Shown here one piece after another: positions 44,669-54,168 of a stretch of 64,000 nt of DNA (position 1 is its first letter; the number at the start of each line of letters is the position of its first letter). A model generated the notes under the pieces. That model worked only from the letters and a program-made list of their open reading frames with translations, searched no databases and was not told where the DNA came from. The position numbers and the translations under genes are program-made. Origin of the DNA: Flavobacterium sediminilitoris (GTDB taxonomy: Bacteria; Bacteroidota; Bacteroidia; Flavobacteriales; Flavobacteriaceae); assembly GCF_023008245.1 (NCBI RefSeq), contig NZ_CP090145.1, positions 992,001-1,056,000 of the forward strand. Direction: 5' to 3'.

Positions 44669-45520
44669 TTAATTTAAACTATCTATATTTTGAATAAACT
44701 TATCTTTATCAATAAAATACAACATAACATTTTTGCGGTACTTTGATATTTTAGAATATTCAATTAGTAATTTGTTTTCTCCTACTAAAAAAACTTTAAA
44801 AAGTCTAAAAATAGAGTCAGTATTTTCAATGTTTAATGTTTTAATAACCACTCCTTCTTTAATGATTTTAAATTCATTATAAGACGTAAATACTATAAAC
44901 AAATCTACATCTAATATTTTATAATCAAACAAGTTTTCTGAAACAAGAATTTCTTCTTCTATTTTTACTCTTTTATATATAAAATGATATTTATTATTCT
45001 TAAAATAGTAATTTAAAAAATCGGGTTTACTCAATTCTCTAACTATATTTGGCCTATCTATTCTATTATTTAAAACTTCTTTTATTTTTAGAGATGTATT
45101 ACCATTATATACAGATTCTAAATTTTTTGAAAATAATTTTTCTTTTTTATAATTTATAATTGCATACTCAATAACTTTTAAAGACTTCTCTATATTGAAT
45201 TCCTCTATTTTAAACATAACATTCAAACCGATAAGGTTGTCTACACTATCTTTTCCGTCAGAAAACCAATATCTCATATAATTGTCTTCTTTTTGAATAA
45301 AAGTTATATAAATTTTATCAAAATAAAAATACTCTTTTGATAAAATTTCTGCATACTGAGCTACAATAAGAGCTTTGTTTATGTCTTCAGTGTATTCTGA
45401 TGTTAAAATAGATATGGCAATATTGTCATATACTTTTTTAGTAAGAATGTCTTTGTTAGCGAATGATTTATGTAAAAAAATCATAGTAAACAATAAAAAA
45501 TATTTTTTCATTTTTTTCAT
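44669..45520 (-). CDS. Putative periplasmic immunity protein for the DUF4329-like tip
   Basis: This 283-residue protein has a signal peptide (MKKYFLLFTMIFLHKSFANK; the start may be this Met, 9 bp inside the longest frame). The mature part is helical at first (INKALIVAQYAEILSKEYFY) and strand-rich later (FDYKILDVDLFIVFTSYNEF). No family was recognised. It begins 2 bp after the stop of the broken DUF4329-like tip, the position of a cognate immunity gene. It remains intact while the toxin frame is broken. Confidence 0.65.
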   Translation of the reverse strand: MKKMKKYFLLFTMIFLHKSFANKDILTKKVYDNIAISILTSEYTEDINKALIVAQYAEILSKEYFYFDKIYITFIQKEDNYMRYWFSDGKDSVDNLIGLNVMFKIEEFNIEKSLKVIEYAIINYKKEKLFSKNLESVYNGNTSLKIKEVLNNRIDRPNIVRELSKPDFLNYYFKNNKYHFIYKRVKIEEEILVSENLFDYKILDVDLFIVFTSYNEFKIIKEGVVIKTLNIENTDSIFRLFKVFLVGENKLLIEYSKISKYRKNVMLYFIDKDKFIQNIDSLN

Positions 45521-45522
45521 TT

Positions 45523-46756
45523 TTAATTTTGAAAATTAATTGTTCCTTCCAAAGGTAGTACTTGAGGAGTGTTATTTGGACTGATTTTATTAAGTCTCAT
45601 ATTAGAATTTTCATCACTAGGATTTGTTCTTGAAAGATTCTTATTAACTGTTAAAGTATATTCACCCGTTTTAGGATCTTTCTTTAAACTGTAAACTAAA
45701 CCACTTGGGGTATATATGTAAGATGCTTCAAAATTATTGTCTTCCGCATTTTTTTTCATTGCAGTCTGGTCAGTACCACTCGGACTATTTGCATGACTAT
45801 CAAGTATATATTCGTTAATATTGTCAAGAGTAACTCCTTTTCTACCATTTATCGATCGACCGTTAGTTTCTTTCTCTGATGTATAGTTAGCATTATCATC
45901 GTTACCGTGTGTGTCCTTCTCCTACTATTGTAGCATCAACAGGAATGTCATCAGACTGTTTTGGATTTGAGAGTCCTTCAAGAAATATTTTTGGAGTCGC
46001 ATAAGAATAAGTTCTGTCTGTATTCTTGTAAAATTGAGTAGATATTTCTCTTTTTTCATGAATAGAATATCCGTTGTATTCTTGAGAGAAATTTCTCGAA
46101 GCTTCCTGCAAAGAAGAGTGAACTGTATGAGGTTCCAATCCTTCAAGTTCTCTTGAATCAACAACTCTATTTCCACTAAAAGCATAAGGAGTCCATAAAG
46201 GATAATCTTCCGCTAAAGGATCAATATTCATAAACCTCCCAATTGCATAATCATAATTTCTCCATTTAAAACTATCCCAATTCAAGCCCAACTCATCTTG
46301 ACGTTCTTGCTCTTGATATTTATAATTATACTTAAAATCAATAGGACAACTCGGGCAAGGTTCTTCTAAGACAAGATCTCCACCACTTTTGTAATATGCT
46401 TTTCTACTCATATTATAATTAGCATGCTTTAAGCCAAAAGGGTAGTAATTATTTTCTTCTAGTATTTCTAATGCTTTTGTGCTTGGGTCTGTGCTATAAC
46501 TTAAACGAATATTTCCTAAATGGTCGGTATAATTAAAAACATAGCTGTAATTGTTTGCTTCATGTTTTACATAGCCCTCAGCATGTGGGAAAAATTGCAA
46601 TACATTGTTTTTGTATTGAAAACCTCCTGCTAAATAATTGGTTTGGGTTATGTTGGTTGCTTCATTCACTATTTTGCTTACTTTTTGTCCTGTTGCATTG
46701 TAAATATAGGTAATAGTATTGGTGCCTACAACTATTTTTATAAGTAAAAAACGCAT
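45523..46756 (-). pseudogene. Orphan Rhs core with DUF4329/JAMM-like tip, frameshifted
   Basis: The cassette starts in IS1-derived sequence and enters the Rhs core at IVVGTNTITYIYNATGQKVS. The tip begins after [15 protein letters not shown]. One frame ends IPVDATIVGEGHTR and stops at 45902-45904. The other frame reads HGNDDNANYTSEKETNGRSI, PSGTDQTAMKKNAEDNNFEA and SYIYTPSGLVYSLKKDPKTG, and runs to 45523. Adding one AC to the (AC)4 tract at 45907-45914 joins them into VGEGHTHGNDD, a DUF4329/JAMM-like HxH with a later SGTD (SxxD). The tip is therefore broken exactly in a likely metal-binding motif. Confidence 0.82.
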
Positions 46757-46933
46757 CACTAATTCTGATACATGAGGTCAACTTTTTTATCATTTTCTTC
46801 ATTTTAAGGCTTTATATAACAGAAAAAGGAACGCAATATTGCATTCCTCTTTAATACCTGTTTCTATTTTTTTATTGATTATCAAATTATTAATTTCCAA
46901 TAAAAGTTGTATCACTAAATCTGAAACATTACC
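46753..46933 (-). repeat. IS1 left-end repeat, copy 3
   Basis: This block of 181 bp is homologous to the IS1 left end at 37185-37364, including the terminal repeat (46909-46933) and the hairpin region AAAGGAACGCAATATTGC. The minus strand still encodes the first residues of the transposase (MIKKLTSCIRISDA) before joining Rhs sequence. It lies between the immunity gene of the full-length Rhs protein and the first orphan cassette. Confidence 0.78.
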
Positions 46934-46985
46934 GGAAATTATAGTAACCTTTGAAACATTAGCTCCGAACAGTGGTCTTATTTTG

Positions 46986-47468
46986 TCATTTTTTTGTAGA
47001 CTCTATATAATCTTTAGAACTAGGAATATTCTCAATATTACCAAATCTCATTTCAAATTCTTCTTCATAATCTATTCTTTTTGCTTTTGATTCAAAAGAC
47101 TTCAACAAATAATAATTCGAAATTTTATTAATGGCATCACTTTCTTTGGTTACGCTTATTTCACTGAATGCTTTAAAGTTATCTCTAAACGCAACTGAAT
47201 AATTATAATTTTCTGCCATAAAAATTGAATAGTATAAAAATTCTTTTGCATATCCACTATTAAAGTAAATATCTCTTAGTTTATAATATGCAATTGTGTC
47301 TCCAGTATAAACTTTACTCTTTAATTCTGTAATGAGTTTCTCATCATTCTTTATACTTAGATATAATTCAGGTGTAGATATCTCGGTCTTTACATCGTTT
47401 TTCTTATTACATGAATATAATATTAATATAGAAAACAATAAAATACTCTTTTTAATAATTAAATTCAT
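46986..47468 (-). CDS. Putative lipoprotein immunity protein for the caspase-like tip
   Basis: This 160-residue protein has a lipoprotein signal (KKSILLFSILILYSCNKKND, lipobox LYSC). The mature part is helical and TPR-like (ELKSKVYTGDTIAYYKLRDI, YAKEFLYYSIFMAENYNYSV). It starts 4 bp after the stop of the full-length Rhs gene, the standard position for its immunity gene. Helical-repeat lipoproteins of this kind are plausible protease-binding immunity proteins, but no family match is claimed. Confidence 0.7.
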   Translation of the reverse strand: MNLIIKKSILLFSILILYSCNKKNDVKTEISTPELYLSIKNDEKLITELKSKVYTGDTIAYYKLRDIYFNSGYAKEFLYYSIFMAENYNYSVAFRDNFKAFSEISVTKESDAINKISNYYLLKSFESKAKRIDYEEEFEMRFGNIENIPSSKDYIESTKK

Positions 47469-47472
47469 TATT

Positions 47473-50400
47473 TTACTTATTAGGATAGATTAAACTTGTT
47501 GGAATTCTACTAACAACTTTACCGTTTTGGAAAATCACTTGATGTCCAAAATTATTTGCTTTTATACCTCTTTCTTTATCAGATACTACTGTACTTACTC
47601 CAACAATTGCAGGTTTCCCATTTGTTCCAGTACCATATAAAACATATCCTTCATATCCTATTACAGTTGCATTTGGATGCCTCTTTGATATTTTTCTAGC
47701 TATAGAAGTTGGATAATCTTTATTTTCTCCGGCTGATTGACAAGAATGTAAAAATAAAGTAAATACCGTATTTACATCTTTAGAAGCATTTTCATATGCT
47801 AGACTTGCTTTTGACATTATTTCATCAAAATCTTTTGCATCGGTAATTGGGCCATTTAATCCATTATTATCAGATATAAAACCATAATTACCATGTCCAA
47901 AAACATTAAATATATTATCTCCTACATCATAATTGTCAGGCATATTTCGTTCATCGAAAACTTTATTAAATGTTGCTTGTCTTGGGTCGTCTTTTGTAGG
48001 CATGAAGAAATTAACAGGAGGCTCTTCATCCGCACTAAATTGAGACATTACTTGTTCTTGTGTAGCCTCTTTTCCACCTTGAGTTCTATATCCTCCTTCA
48101 TCCCAATCATAATAAATATCTGCTGTTTGACCTGCTTCTGCCTTCATTCCATCAGGATCAATAAAGTAAACTGGATTATTAAGAGCGTAAGTATATGGAC
48201 TATATCTTCTTGACATTTCCGCCAGCGGGTCAACATTCATCCATCTACCCAAAGCAGCATCGTAATTTCTAGCTCCGTAGTCATACATGTTCAGTCCTAG
48301 CTCTGTTTGCAGTTCTTTGCCGTTGTATTTATATTGATAAGCATTAGAAGTATTATGCGTTTCATGTTTTAGTCCAAAAGGATAATACTGATTTTCTTCC
48401 ACTATTTCATCAGCCTCTATGATATTGCTGTTGTTAATATCGGTGTAACTAAGTCTAATATTTCCTAAATGGTCGGTATAATTAAAAACATAGCTGTAAT
48501 TGTTTGCTTCATGTTTTACATAGCCCTCAGCATGCGGAAAAAATTGCAATACATTGTTTTTGTATTGAAAGCCTCCTGCTAGATAATTGGTTTGGGTTAT
48601 GTTAGTTGCTTCATTCACTATTTTGCTTACTTTTTGTCCTGTTGCATTGTAAATATAGGTAATAGTATTGGTGCCTACAACTATTTTAACAGGCAAGTTT
48701 AAATGGTTATAGATAATGTTTGTGATGCCTTTATTGTCATCTTTTGTCATATTTCCATTAGCATCGTAAGTGTAATCATCAATAGGATCTGCAATGCCAT
48801 CACTATCATCTTTAAAACCAGCAGAATCATTACTGGCATCAAATACTTTTAGTAATTGATTTTTAACATTAGGATGATAATCATATGTTAGATTGTCAAT
48901 AACATTGGTGTTTCCGGCATTAATACCACCATTTCTAACGAGTGTTTTGATGTTTCCATTTTTATCGTAAGATAAGGTTTCATCATAGGCATTAACATCA
49001 TTTACAGTGGTTTTTGGCTTTAAAAATGTAGCATTGGTTAGCCTGTTTAAATTATCATAGTTATAATTGTATTTTTTAAGTGCATCATAATTCGTTTTCC
49101 AATAGGTAGCTGAGATATTTCCATTATAAAGTGGTGTGGACTGAATGTCGTTTATTCCTAATGTTTGAACTTCATTGTAATTAATTTTGAATGAAAACAA
49201 ATCGTTTCCTATGTTCTCTATGTCATTAATGCTTTTTAGCCAACCTCTCACGTTGTAAGTATAATCTACTTTTTGTAGTCCTGTAGCACTTGGGCTTACA
49301 TTGGTTCCACCTACTTTTTTACTGATCAATTGCCCTAGTTCATCATAGGTGTTTTGGGTAATAAGCTGTTCTGGCAGACTGTTTATTTGTTGTTTGTGTT
49401 GGGTCAAACGATCTTGTGGGGAATAGCTAAAACGATCAGTAACGGTTAGTACTGTAGCATTGGTGTCGTATTTATGGGTGGTAATGGTATATTCGGTTTT
49501 TCCAGCCCAATCGAGTTTAGAATCTACTTGTGTAAATCCACCTAAATGGTTAGATGTATAGGAACGCACCGGTCTATAACGATCATCGTATAAGGTGTAG
49601 CTGGTTTCTACTCCATTTGGGTTGGTATTGTTCATCACTCTCACCCATGAACCGGTTGGTAAGCCTTTCACATTGGTAGCTATGGTCTGGCCTTCTATTT
49701 GGGTTGGTACTGGATTTGGAGCATTTGGATAAGAATAATTATCATAATAATTTTTGGTTAAAATAAGGTCATCTCCAGCGAAAGCAAAAGGGTTACTTCC
49801 TGTATTTATACTATTTTGTTTTGCGGCTCTTTCAGATGCCGTAACAGTCATTTGTTTCCAACCCGTTTGGGTCACTCTTCCAAAAACATCATATTCCGTT
49901 ATCATCCAGCCTACGATTGTTCCACCATCAGGTATAAAAGCAGGTCCGGTAGCTACAGGTCGGTCTAGTTTGTCATAAATAATAAATTCCCATTGTTTAC
50001 CTGGTAATTTTTTTTCTACTAATCGGTTGCGATGGTCGTATTTGTATTGATACCCTAAATTATCCAAATTAGCCTGACTGGCAATGCCTTCTGCTAATGG
50101 TGGAATCACATAGGTAAGATTACCAAATTGGTCATAAATATAGTAAGTTTCGTGTGGATTGCCATTATTAAAAGTACGTTTTAATACCACTTGTCCTTCT
50201 TTGTCTTTGTATTCTTCAATGGTATTGTCCTTTGGATGAGTTTGTGTCGATTTCCAGTTTTCATCTTTGGTAATGGTTTTGTATAGTTGATTTTCGGCAT
50301 AATACCCTAAGTCTTGAGGACTAATGGTATATAAGCCTAAGGCAGCATTCCATGTCGCATTGGCTTTGTATAATTTTACAGCTCCATTTCCTGTTCCTAT

Positions 50401-50916
50401 ATTCGTTCCGTATTCAAATTTTATTTCTTTACCTTGTCCCATTGCCCAAGGATCACCTGGAGCAGCTTGCTTAAACACTCGGTTTAGTGGAGAAGCTTCT
50501 AGTTCTTTTTCGCTATATGGATTGCCTGTAATATCAAAAGCGGGATTACCTGTTTTTGAAGGATCGAGTATGCCATAAAAATTCATTACTGAAGCTTGGG
50601 CAGTCGGGTCGTAATTTAAATTAGACGTCGTGTTCACATAAGGCAGATATTCTTTGGTTTGTCTGCCAAATTCATCATATTCTATATGGGTTACAATATC
50701 CTTTCCAGAGTTGGATTGTTGGTGGGCTACTTGTTGAATAGGTCTTCCCAATCCATCAAAATAACTCACTTGTACAGTGGCAACGCTTACATCAGGATCT
50801 GGAATCGGAGTTGCAGTGGGTTGTTTGTACGTAATGGTTTTCACCCAGTTTTGATCGGTACTTTGTCCTAAAGCAAGAAAGGGGATTAGGGTTAATAGGT
50901 ATATTATTTTTTTCAT
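47473..50916 (-). CDS. Full-length DUF6443/Rhs protein with caspase-like C-terminal tip
   Basis: This 1147-residue protein has a signal peptide (MKKIIYLLTLIPFLALGQ) and a DUF6443 N-terminal region (VQVSYFDGLGRPIQQVAHQQ). Many YD-type repeats follow (HIEYDEFGRQTKEYLPYV, VEYDVFGR-like), then the Rhs-associated core ([32 protein letters not shown]) at about 860-920. The tip from about 940 has His 1008 in NVFGHGNYGF and Cys 1059 in FLHSCQSAGEN, the His/Cys spacing of clan CD (caspase/CPD-like) peptidases. It is probably a secreted polymorphic toxin. Core sequences are almost identical to those of the orphan cassettes downstream. The 1075-residue gene precedes it by 6 bp. Confidence 0.9.
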   Translation of the reverse strand: MKKIIYLLTLIPFLALGQSTDQNWVKTITYKQPTATPIPDPDVSVATVQVSYFDGLGRPIQQVAHQQSNSGKDIVTHIEYDEFGRQTKEYLPYVNTTSNLNYDPTAQASVMNFYGILDPSKTGNPAFDITGNPYSEKELEASPLNRVFKQAAPGDPWAMGQGKEIKFEYGTNIGTGNGAVKLYKANATWNAALGLYTISPQDLGYYAENQLYKTITKDENWKSTQTHPKDNTIEEYKDKEGQVVLKRTFNNGNPHETYYIYDQFGNLTYVIPPLAEGIASQANLDNLGYQYKYDHRNRLVEKKLPGKQWEFIIYDKLDRPVATGPAFIPDGGTIVGWMITEYDVFGRVTQTGWKQMTVTASERAAKQNSINTGSNPFAFAGDDLILTKNYYDNYSYPNAPNPVPTQIEGQTIATNVKGLPTGSWVRVMNNTNPNGVETSYTLYDDRYRPVRSYTSNHLGGFTQVDSKLDWAGKTEYTITTHKYDTNATVLTVTDRFSYSPQDRLTQHKQQINSLPEQLITQNTYDELGQLISKKVGGTNVSPSATGLQKVDYTYNVRGWLKSINDIENIGNDLFSFKINYNEVQTLGINDIQSTPLYNGNISATYWKTNYDALKKYNYNYDNLNRLTNATFLKPKTTVNDVNAYDETLSYDKNGNIKTLVRNGGINAGNTNVIDNLTYDYHPNVKNQLLKVFDASNDSAGFKDDSDGIADPIDDYTYDANGNMTKDDNKGITNIIYNHLNLPVKIVVGTNTITYIYNATGQKVSKIVNEATNITQTNYLAGGFQYKNNVLQFFPHAEGYVKHEANNYSYVFNYTDHLGNIRLSYTDINNSNIIEADEIVEENQYYPFGLKHETHNTSNAYQYKYNGKELQTELGLNMYDYGARNYDAALGRWMNVDPLAEMSRRYSPYTYALNNPVYFIDPDGMKAEAGQTADIYYDWDEGGYRTQGGKEATQEQVMSQFSADEEPPVNFFMPTKDDPRQATFNKVFDERNMPDNYDVGDNIFNVFGHGNYGFISDNNGLNGPITDAKDFDEIMSKASLAYENASKDVNTVFTLFLHSCQSAGENKDYPTSIARKISKRHPNATVIGYEGYVLYGTGTNGKPAIVGVSTVVSDKERGIKANNFGHQVIFQNGKVVSRIPTSLIYPNK

Positions 50917-50922
50917 CTTGCC

Positions 50923-53900
50923 TTAGTTTTTATAATGATACTTGTTTTCGCTTACTACCTTATCGTCTTTGTCCGTTACAAATTCCAATCGGTTAAAAGT
51001 ATCATAATGATATCGTACAAAATTCCCTTTAGGATCAGTCATAGTACTTACACCTATAAGTGGTTTGTGTGTATAGGTGGTTATCATCGCATTGGGTAAA
51101 ACGGTTCTCAAACTATTTAAAGCCGTTATCAAGCTCGCTTCATCTGTTCCATTAGAAAGGGTTTGCAAATTGGCTTCATATGGTTGCACTTGGGCATAGG
51201 TGGCATTTTCTATTTTAGCAATAGGTAACGTTTTATTATAGCCCCAAATATAAGTGATAGGTTGTCCGCCTTCTTGCTGCACTTCTAACGGGTTACCTGT
51301 AGTGTTGTCCAGTGCATTGTATTTTATTCTGTCTTCCGCTGTGACTGCTCCTTTGGCTGTTTTTATCACCTCTGGCGCTAATAAACCATTGCCCCAGTCT
51401 CTATATTGGGTTTCTTGCTCTGATAGTTTTTCTGTGCCTTTAAAAGATTGTGTTTTTAATGGAATAGCAATCATGTTTTTATCAATCATGGCTTGGTTGC
51501 CCATTTCATGTGCGTAAGAATATTTTGTTTCAAGTATTTCTCCTAGAGAATTTTTTGAAACAACAGATGATAACTGAGCATTTATTGGGTTTTCATATTT
51601 ATAAGTTTCTTCTGTTTTTAAGAGGTTACCATTAAAATTCTCTTCAGTTATTTTTTTATCCATGTAGTACCAAGCCGATATTAATTTAGAACTTTTGTAA
51701 GTATATAAATTATAAAAATTTACATCAGCCCTTACAAGGTTTATACTTAAACTTCTTTGATGAAACTCATTTGGAAAAGATGGATTATCTATATGATTAC
51801 CTGGTTCTAAACCTGAATGATTTATAACATCGGCTGGAGTATCTAAAAAACTATAGGAATATTTAGTTTTTCTAATAGTATCGTTATTTTTAAACTCATT
51901 TATTTGAGATATTAATCCTCGTTTCCAATTATATGATATTTTTGAAAAATAAGTGTCATCACCATAACGTAAATCATCATGAAAAGTGAAATATTTTTCA
52001 GTTTTTATAGCATTACTTAGATTAAATACATCATGATTTTTTTCGGTTACCTTTTTATAAAATATATGATGCCCTCCATAACCAAATAAATCAAATGGCA
52101 ACCTTGAATATTGTACTAAATAACCTGAAAAAGACCATTCGTATAAATCTGAAACTCCATTTACAAAAGGACGGGTATATTGATCAAAATAGTATGGCTT
52201 TTCATATAAAACACCCGAAGAATTACCACCATTTTTATATTCATATGATTTATGGTATTTTAAATCATTACCCTCTTTCATTTTTATATTTTGAACACGT
52301 AGACCTCCAACTTTACCTATCGACATAGGACTAGAATAAGATTTTAAAACATTAAAACCTAAGAATTTATTTTCATTCTCTATATTATCTTTACACTCTA
52401 AAACCAGCTTGTATGTTTTGCCTTTTATCAAATGATAGTCACCTACAAAAGGTTTGTTTTGATTACCTGTACCTATTATTTCAAAATTGATTAAATTATT
52501 TTGATCATCATAAAGACGTACAAGTACATTATTATCTGTTGTAATTGGCCCATTATCATATATGTAAAATTGTACATAAGGAGAACTAATATAGCTTTCA
52601 GGCATAGTAAAATATTCTTCAATAACTTGCCAATCATTACTAAAAATATCATCTGTATTCGAATAAAGAGTTACTACATTATCCCAATAGAATTGAGGAT
52701 AAGTGATACCACAATCTGAGCAGTCATTTAGTTCATAAGTAAACTCTATTATCCCTTTTGTAGGCAAAGTAACATTTTTTAACACATTGGTTTGACTTTT
52801 CTGCAAACTAGGGGCTTTTACAGCTCCATTTGAGTCTCCAAATAATGAATTAAAAGTATATCTATTACAGCTCTCATTGTAATATCCCCAATGATCTAAA
52901 CATTGCGTATATCTTTGTACAGGTAATTCATTAGAATAAGAAAAAACATAGGGGTTTTCTCCTATTTTTTGAAAACTTTTTAATTTTAATCGATAATTTG
53001 AATCTTCATTTTTAATTATACTCTCAAAAATAGTTGAATCATAAGAACTTTCACTTATTCCGTAATAGCCATAATCAAATTGAAACAAACTTATGTCAGT
53101 ATCATATTTAATTTTAATAGAGTCAAGTGTTTTAGGAGCAAATTCTTGTTGAGTACCTTTAATATCCTTTCTGTATTTATTATATACAAATTCAACTTGA
53201 TCTTTTTGATTAACTTTAATTTTTACAAGAACTTTTGAAGTTATTTGAGAATAAAATGAAGTTATTTTTTCTGCACCTCCATAAAACGATTGATAATATC
53301 TTGTGTAATCTTTGTCATTTATCAAATTATATTTTACAGTATCATAGATAAATTCAACTACTTCATTATTAGGAGTTATAATTTTAGATAAATAATATGT
53401 GTAAGAATTACTATTTGAAATTCCGTTTAATTCTTGTATTGCAACGCAATCATTTATAGTTCTATTAATATTTTCTGTCCTTATTTCATACAAATATCTA
53501 ACACCTTTTATATCAATTATTTCAAAAGTATGATTAGTAGAATTATAAATAATTTTTTCTTTACCAAATGGTATTTGTTTAGCCTCAAAATTACTAGCAA
53601 AAAAGAACTTACCAGAATTAATTGGTGTAGAATAATAAAATAAATCAGGTTGAACTTCTAATTGATAATCTTTAATTTGATCAAACATATATAAATCCGT
53701 ATTGGGATTATGTAAACTATCTAAATTGGGATAAGGATTAACACCAAAATATGGTGATGAAATAGGAAGTTTAAAATCTCTATCATTAGGCAAATCCCAA
53801 TAATTGTTTGCAGGACCTGGTACGTCTATATCATTTTGACCAATTACATTTTGTGTTATTTTCCCTCCTACATTAAGTTCCCATCCTAAACCTACATTAC

Positions 53901-54150
53901 TTGCTATTTCAGAAGGTTTAAAACCATATGATTGATATGATAAAGTTATCGGAATTGTTAAGTCCTTTAATTTTATATTATGAATAGGTAAAGAATAATT
54001 AGAACCACCTGTTGAATAATTAATTGGAACATCAACAGTCCTAATTAAAGAGCTAGCTTCAGGACTTGGAGGAAAAAAATCATCCTTATAGTTCTGAGAC
54101 ATTAATAAGCTAACTTTTAAAATAAATATTGTAAAAAAAATATTTTTCAT
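50923..54150 (-). CDS. Large secreted Rhs-like companion protein, 1075 aa
   Basis: This 1075-residue protein has a signal peptide (MKNIFFTIFILKVSLLMSQN). The N-terminal part has a typical Bacteroidetes pattern (TVDVPINYSTGGSNYSLPIH, KDLTIPITLSYQSYGFKPSE, NVGLGWELNVGGKITQNVIG), like the insecticidal-toxin/SpvB-type start of Rhs shells. The C-terminus has YD-type repeats (PLEVQQEGGQPITYIWGYNK, NFVRYHYDTFNRLEFVTDKD). A protein of this kind commonly precedes DUF6443 Rhs genes in Flavobacteriia. It could form the first part of a shared shell or help export. It ends 6 bp before the Rhs gene and starts 18 bp after the T9SS-tailed gene. Confidence 0.82.
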   Translation of the reverse strand: MKNIFFTIFILKVSLLMSQNYKDDFFPPSPEASSLIRTVDVPINYSTGGSNYSLPIHNIKLKDLTIPITLSYQSYGFKPSEIASNVGLGWELNVGGKITQNVIGQNDIDVPGPANNYWDLPNDRDFKLPISSPYFGVNPYPNLDSLHNPNTDLYMFDQIKDYQLEVQPDLFYYSTPINSGKFFFASNFEAKQIPFGKEKIIYNSTNHTFEIIDIKGVRYLYEIRTENINRTINDCVAIQELNGISNSNSYTYYLSKIITPNNEVVEFIYDTVKYNLINDKDYTRYYQSFYGGAEKITSFYSQITSKVLVKIKVNQKDQVEFVYNKYRKDIKGTQQEFAPKTLDSIKIKYDTDISLFQFDYGYYGISESSYDSTIFESIIKNEDSNYRLKLKSFQKIGENPYVFSYSNELPVQRYTQCLDHWGYYNESCNRYTFNSLFGDSNGAVKAPSLQKSQTNVLKNVTLPTKGIIEFTYELNDCSDCGITYPQFYWDNVVTLYSNTDDIFSNDWQVIEEYFTMPESYISSPYVQFYIYDNGPITTDNNVLVRLYDDQNNLINFEIIGTGNQNKPFVGDYHLIKGKTYKLVLECKDNIENENKFLGFNVLKSYSSPMSIGKVGGLRVQNIKMKEGNDLKYHKSYEYKNGGNSSGVLYEKPYYFDQYTRPFVNGVSDLYEWSFSGYLVQYSRLPFDLFGYGGHHIFYKKVTEKNHDVFNLSNAIKTEKYFTFHDDLRYGDDTYFSKISYNWKRGLISQINEFKNNDTIRKTKYSYSFLDTPADVINHSGLEPGNHIDNPSFPNEFHQRSLSINLVRADVNFYNLYTYKSSKLISAWYYMDKKITEENFNGNLLKTEETYKYENPINAQLSSVVSKNSLGEILETKYSYAHEMGNQAMIDKNMIAIPLKTQSFKGTEKLSEQETQYRDWGNGLLAPEVIKTAKGAVTAEDRIKYNALDNTTGNPLEVQQEGGQPITYIWGYNKTLPIAKIENATYAQVQPYEANLQTLSNGTDEASLITALNSLRTVLPNAMITTYTHKPLIGVSTMTDPKGNFVRYHYDTFNRLEFVTDKDDKVVSENKYHYKN

Positions 54151-54168
54151 TTCTAATAATTTTATAAT

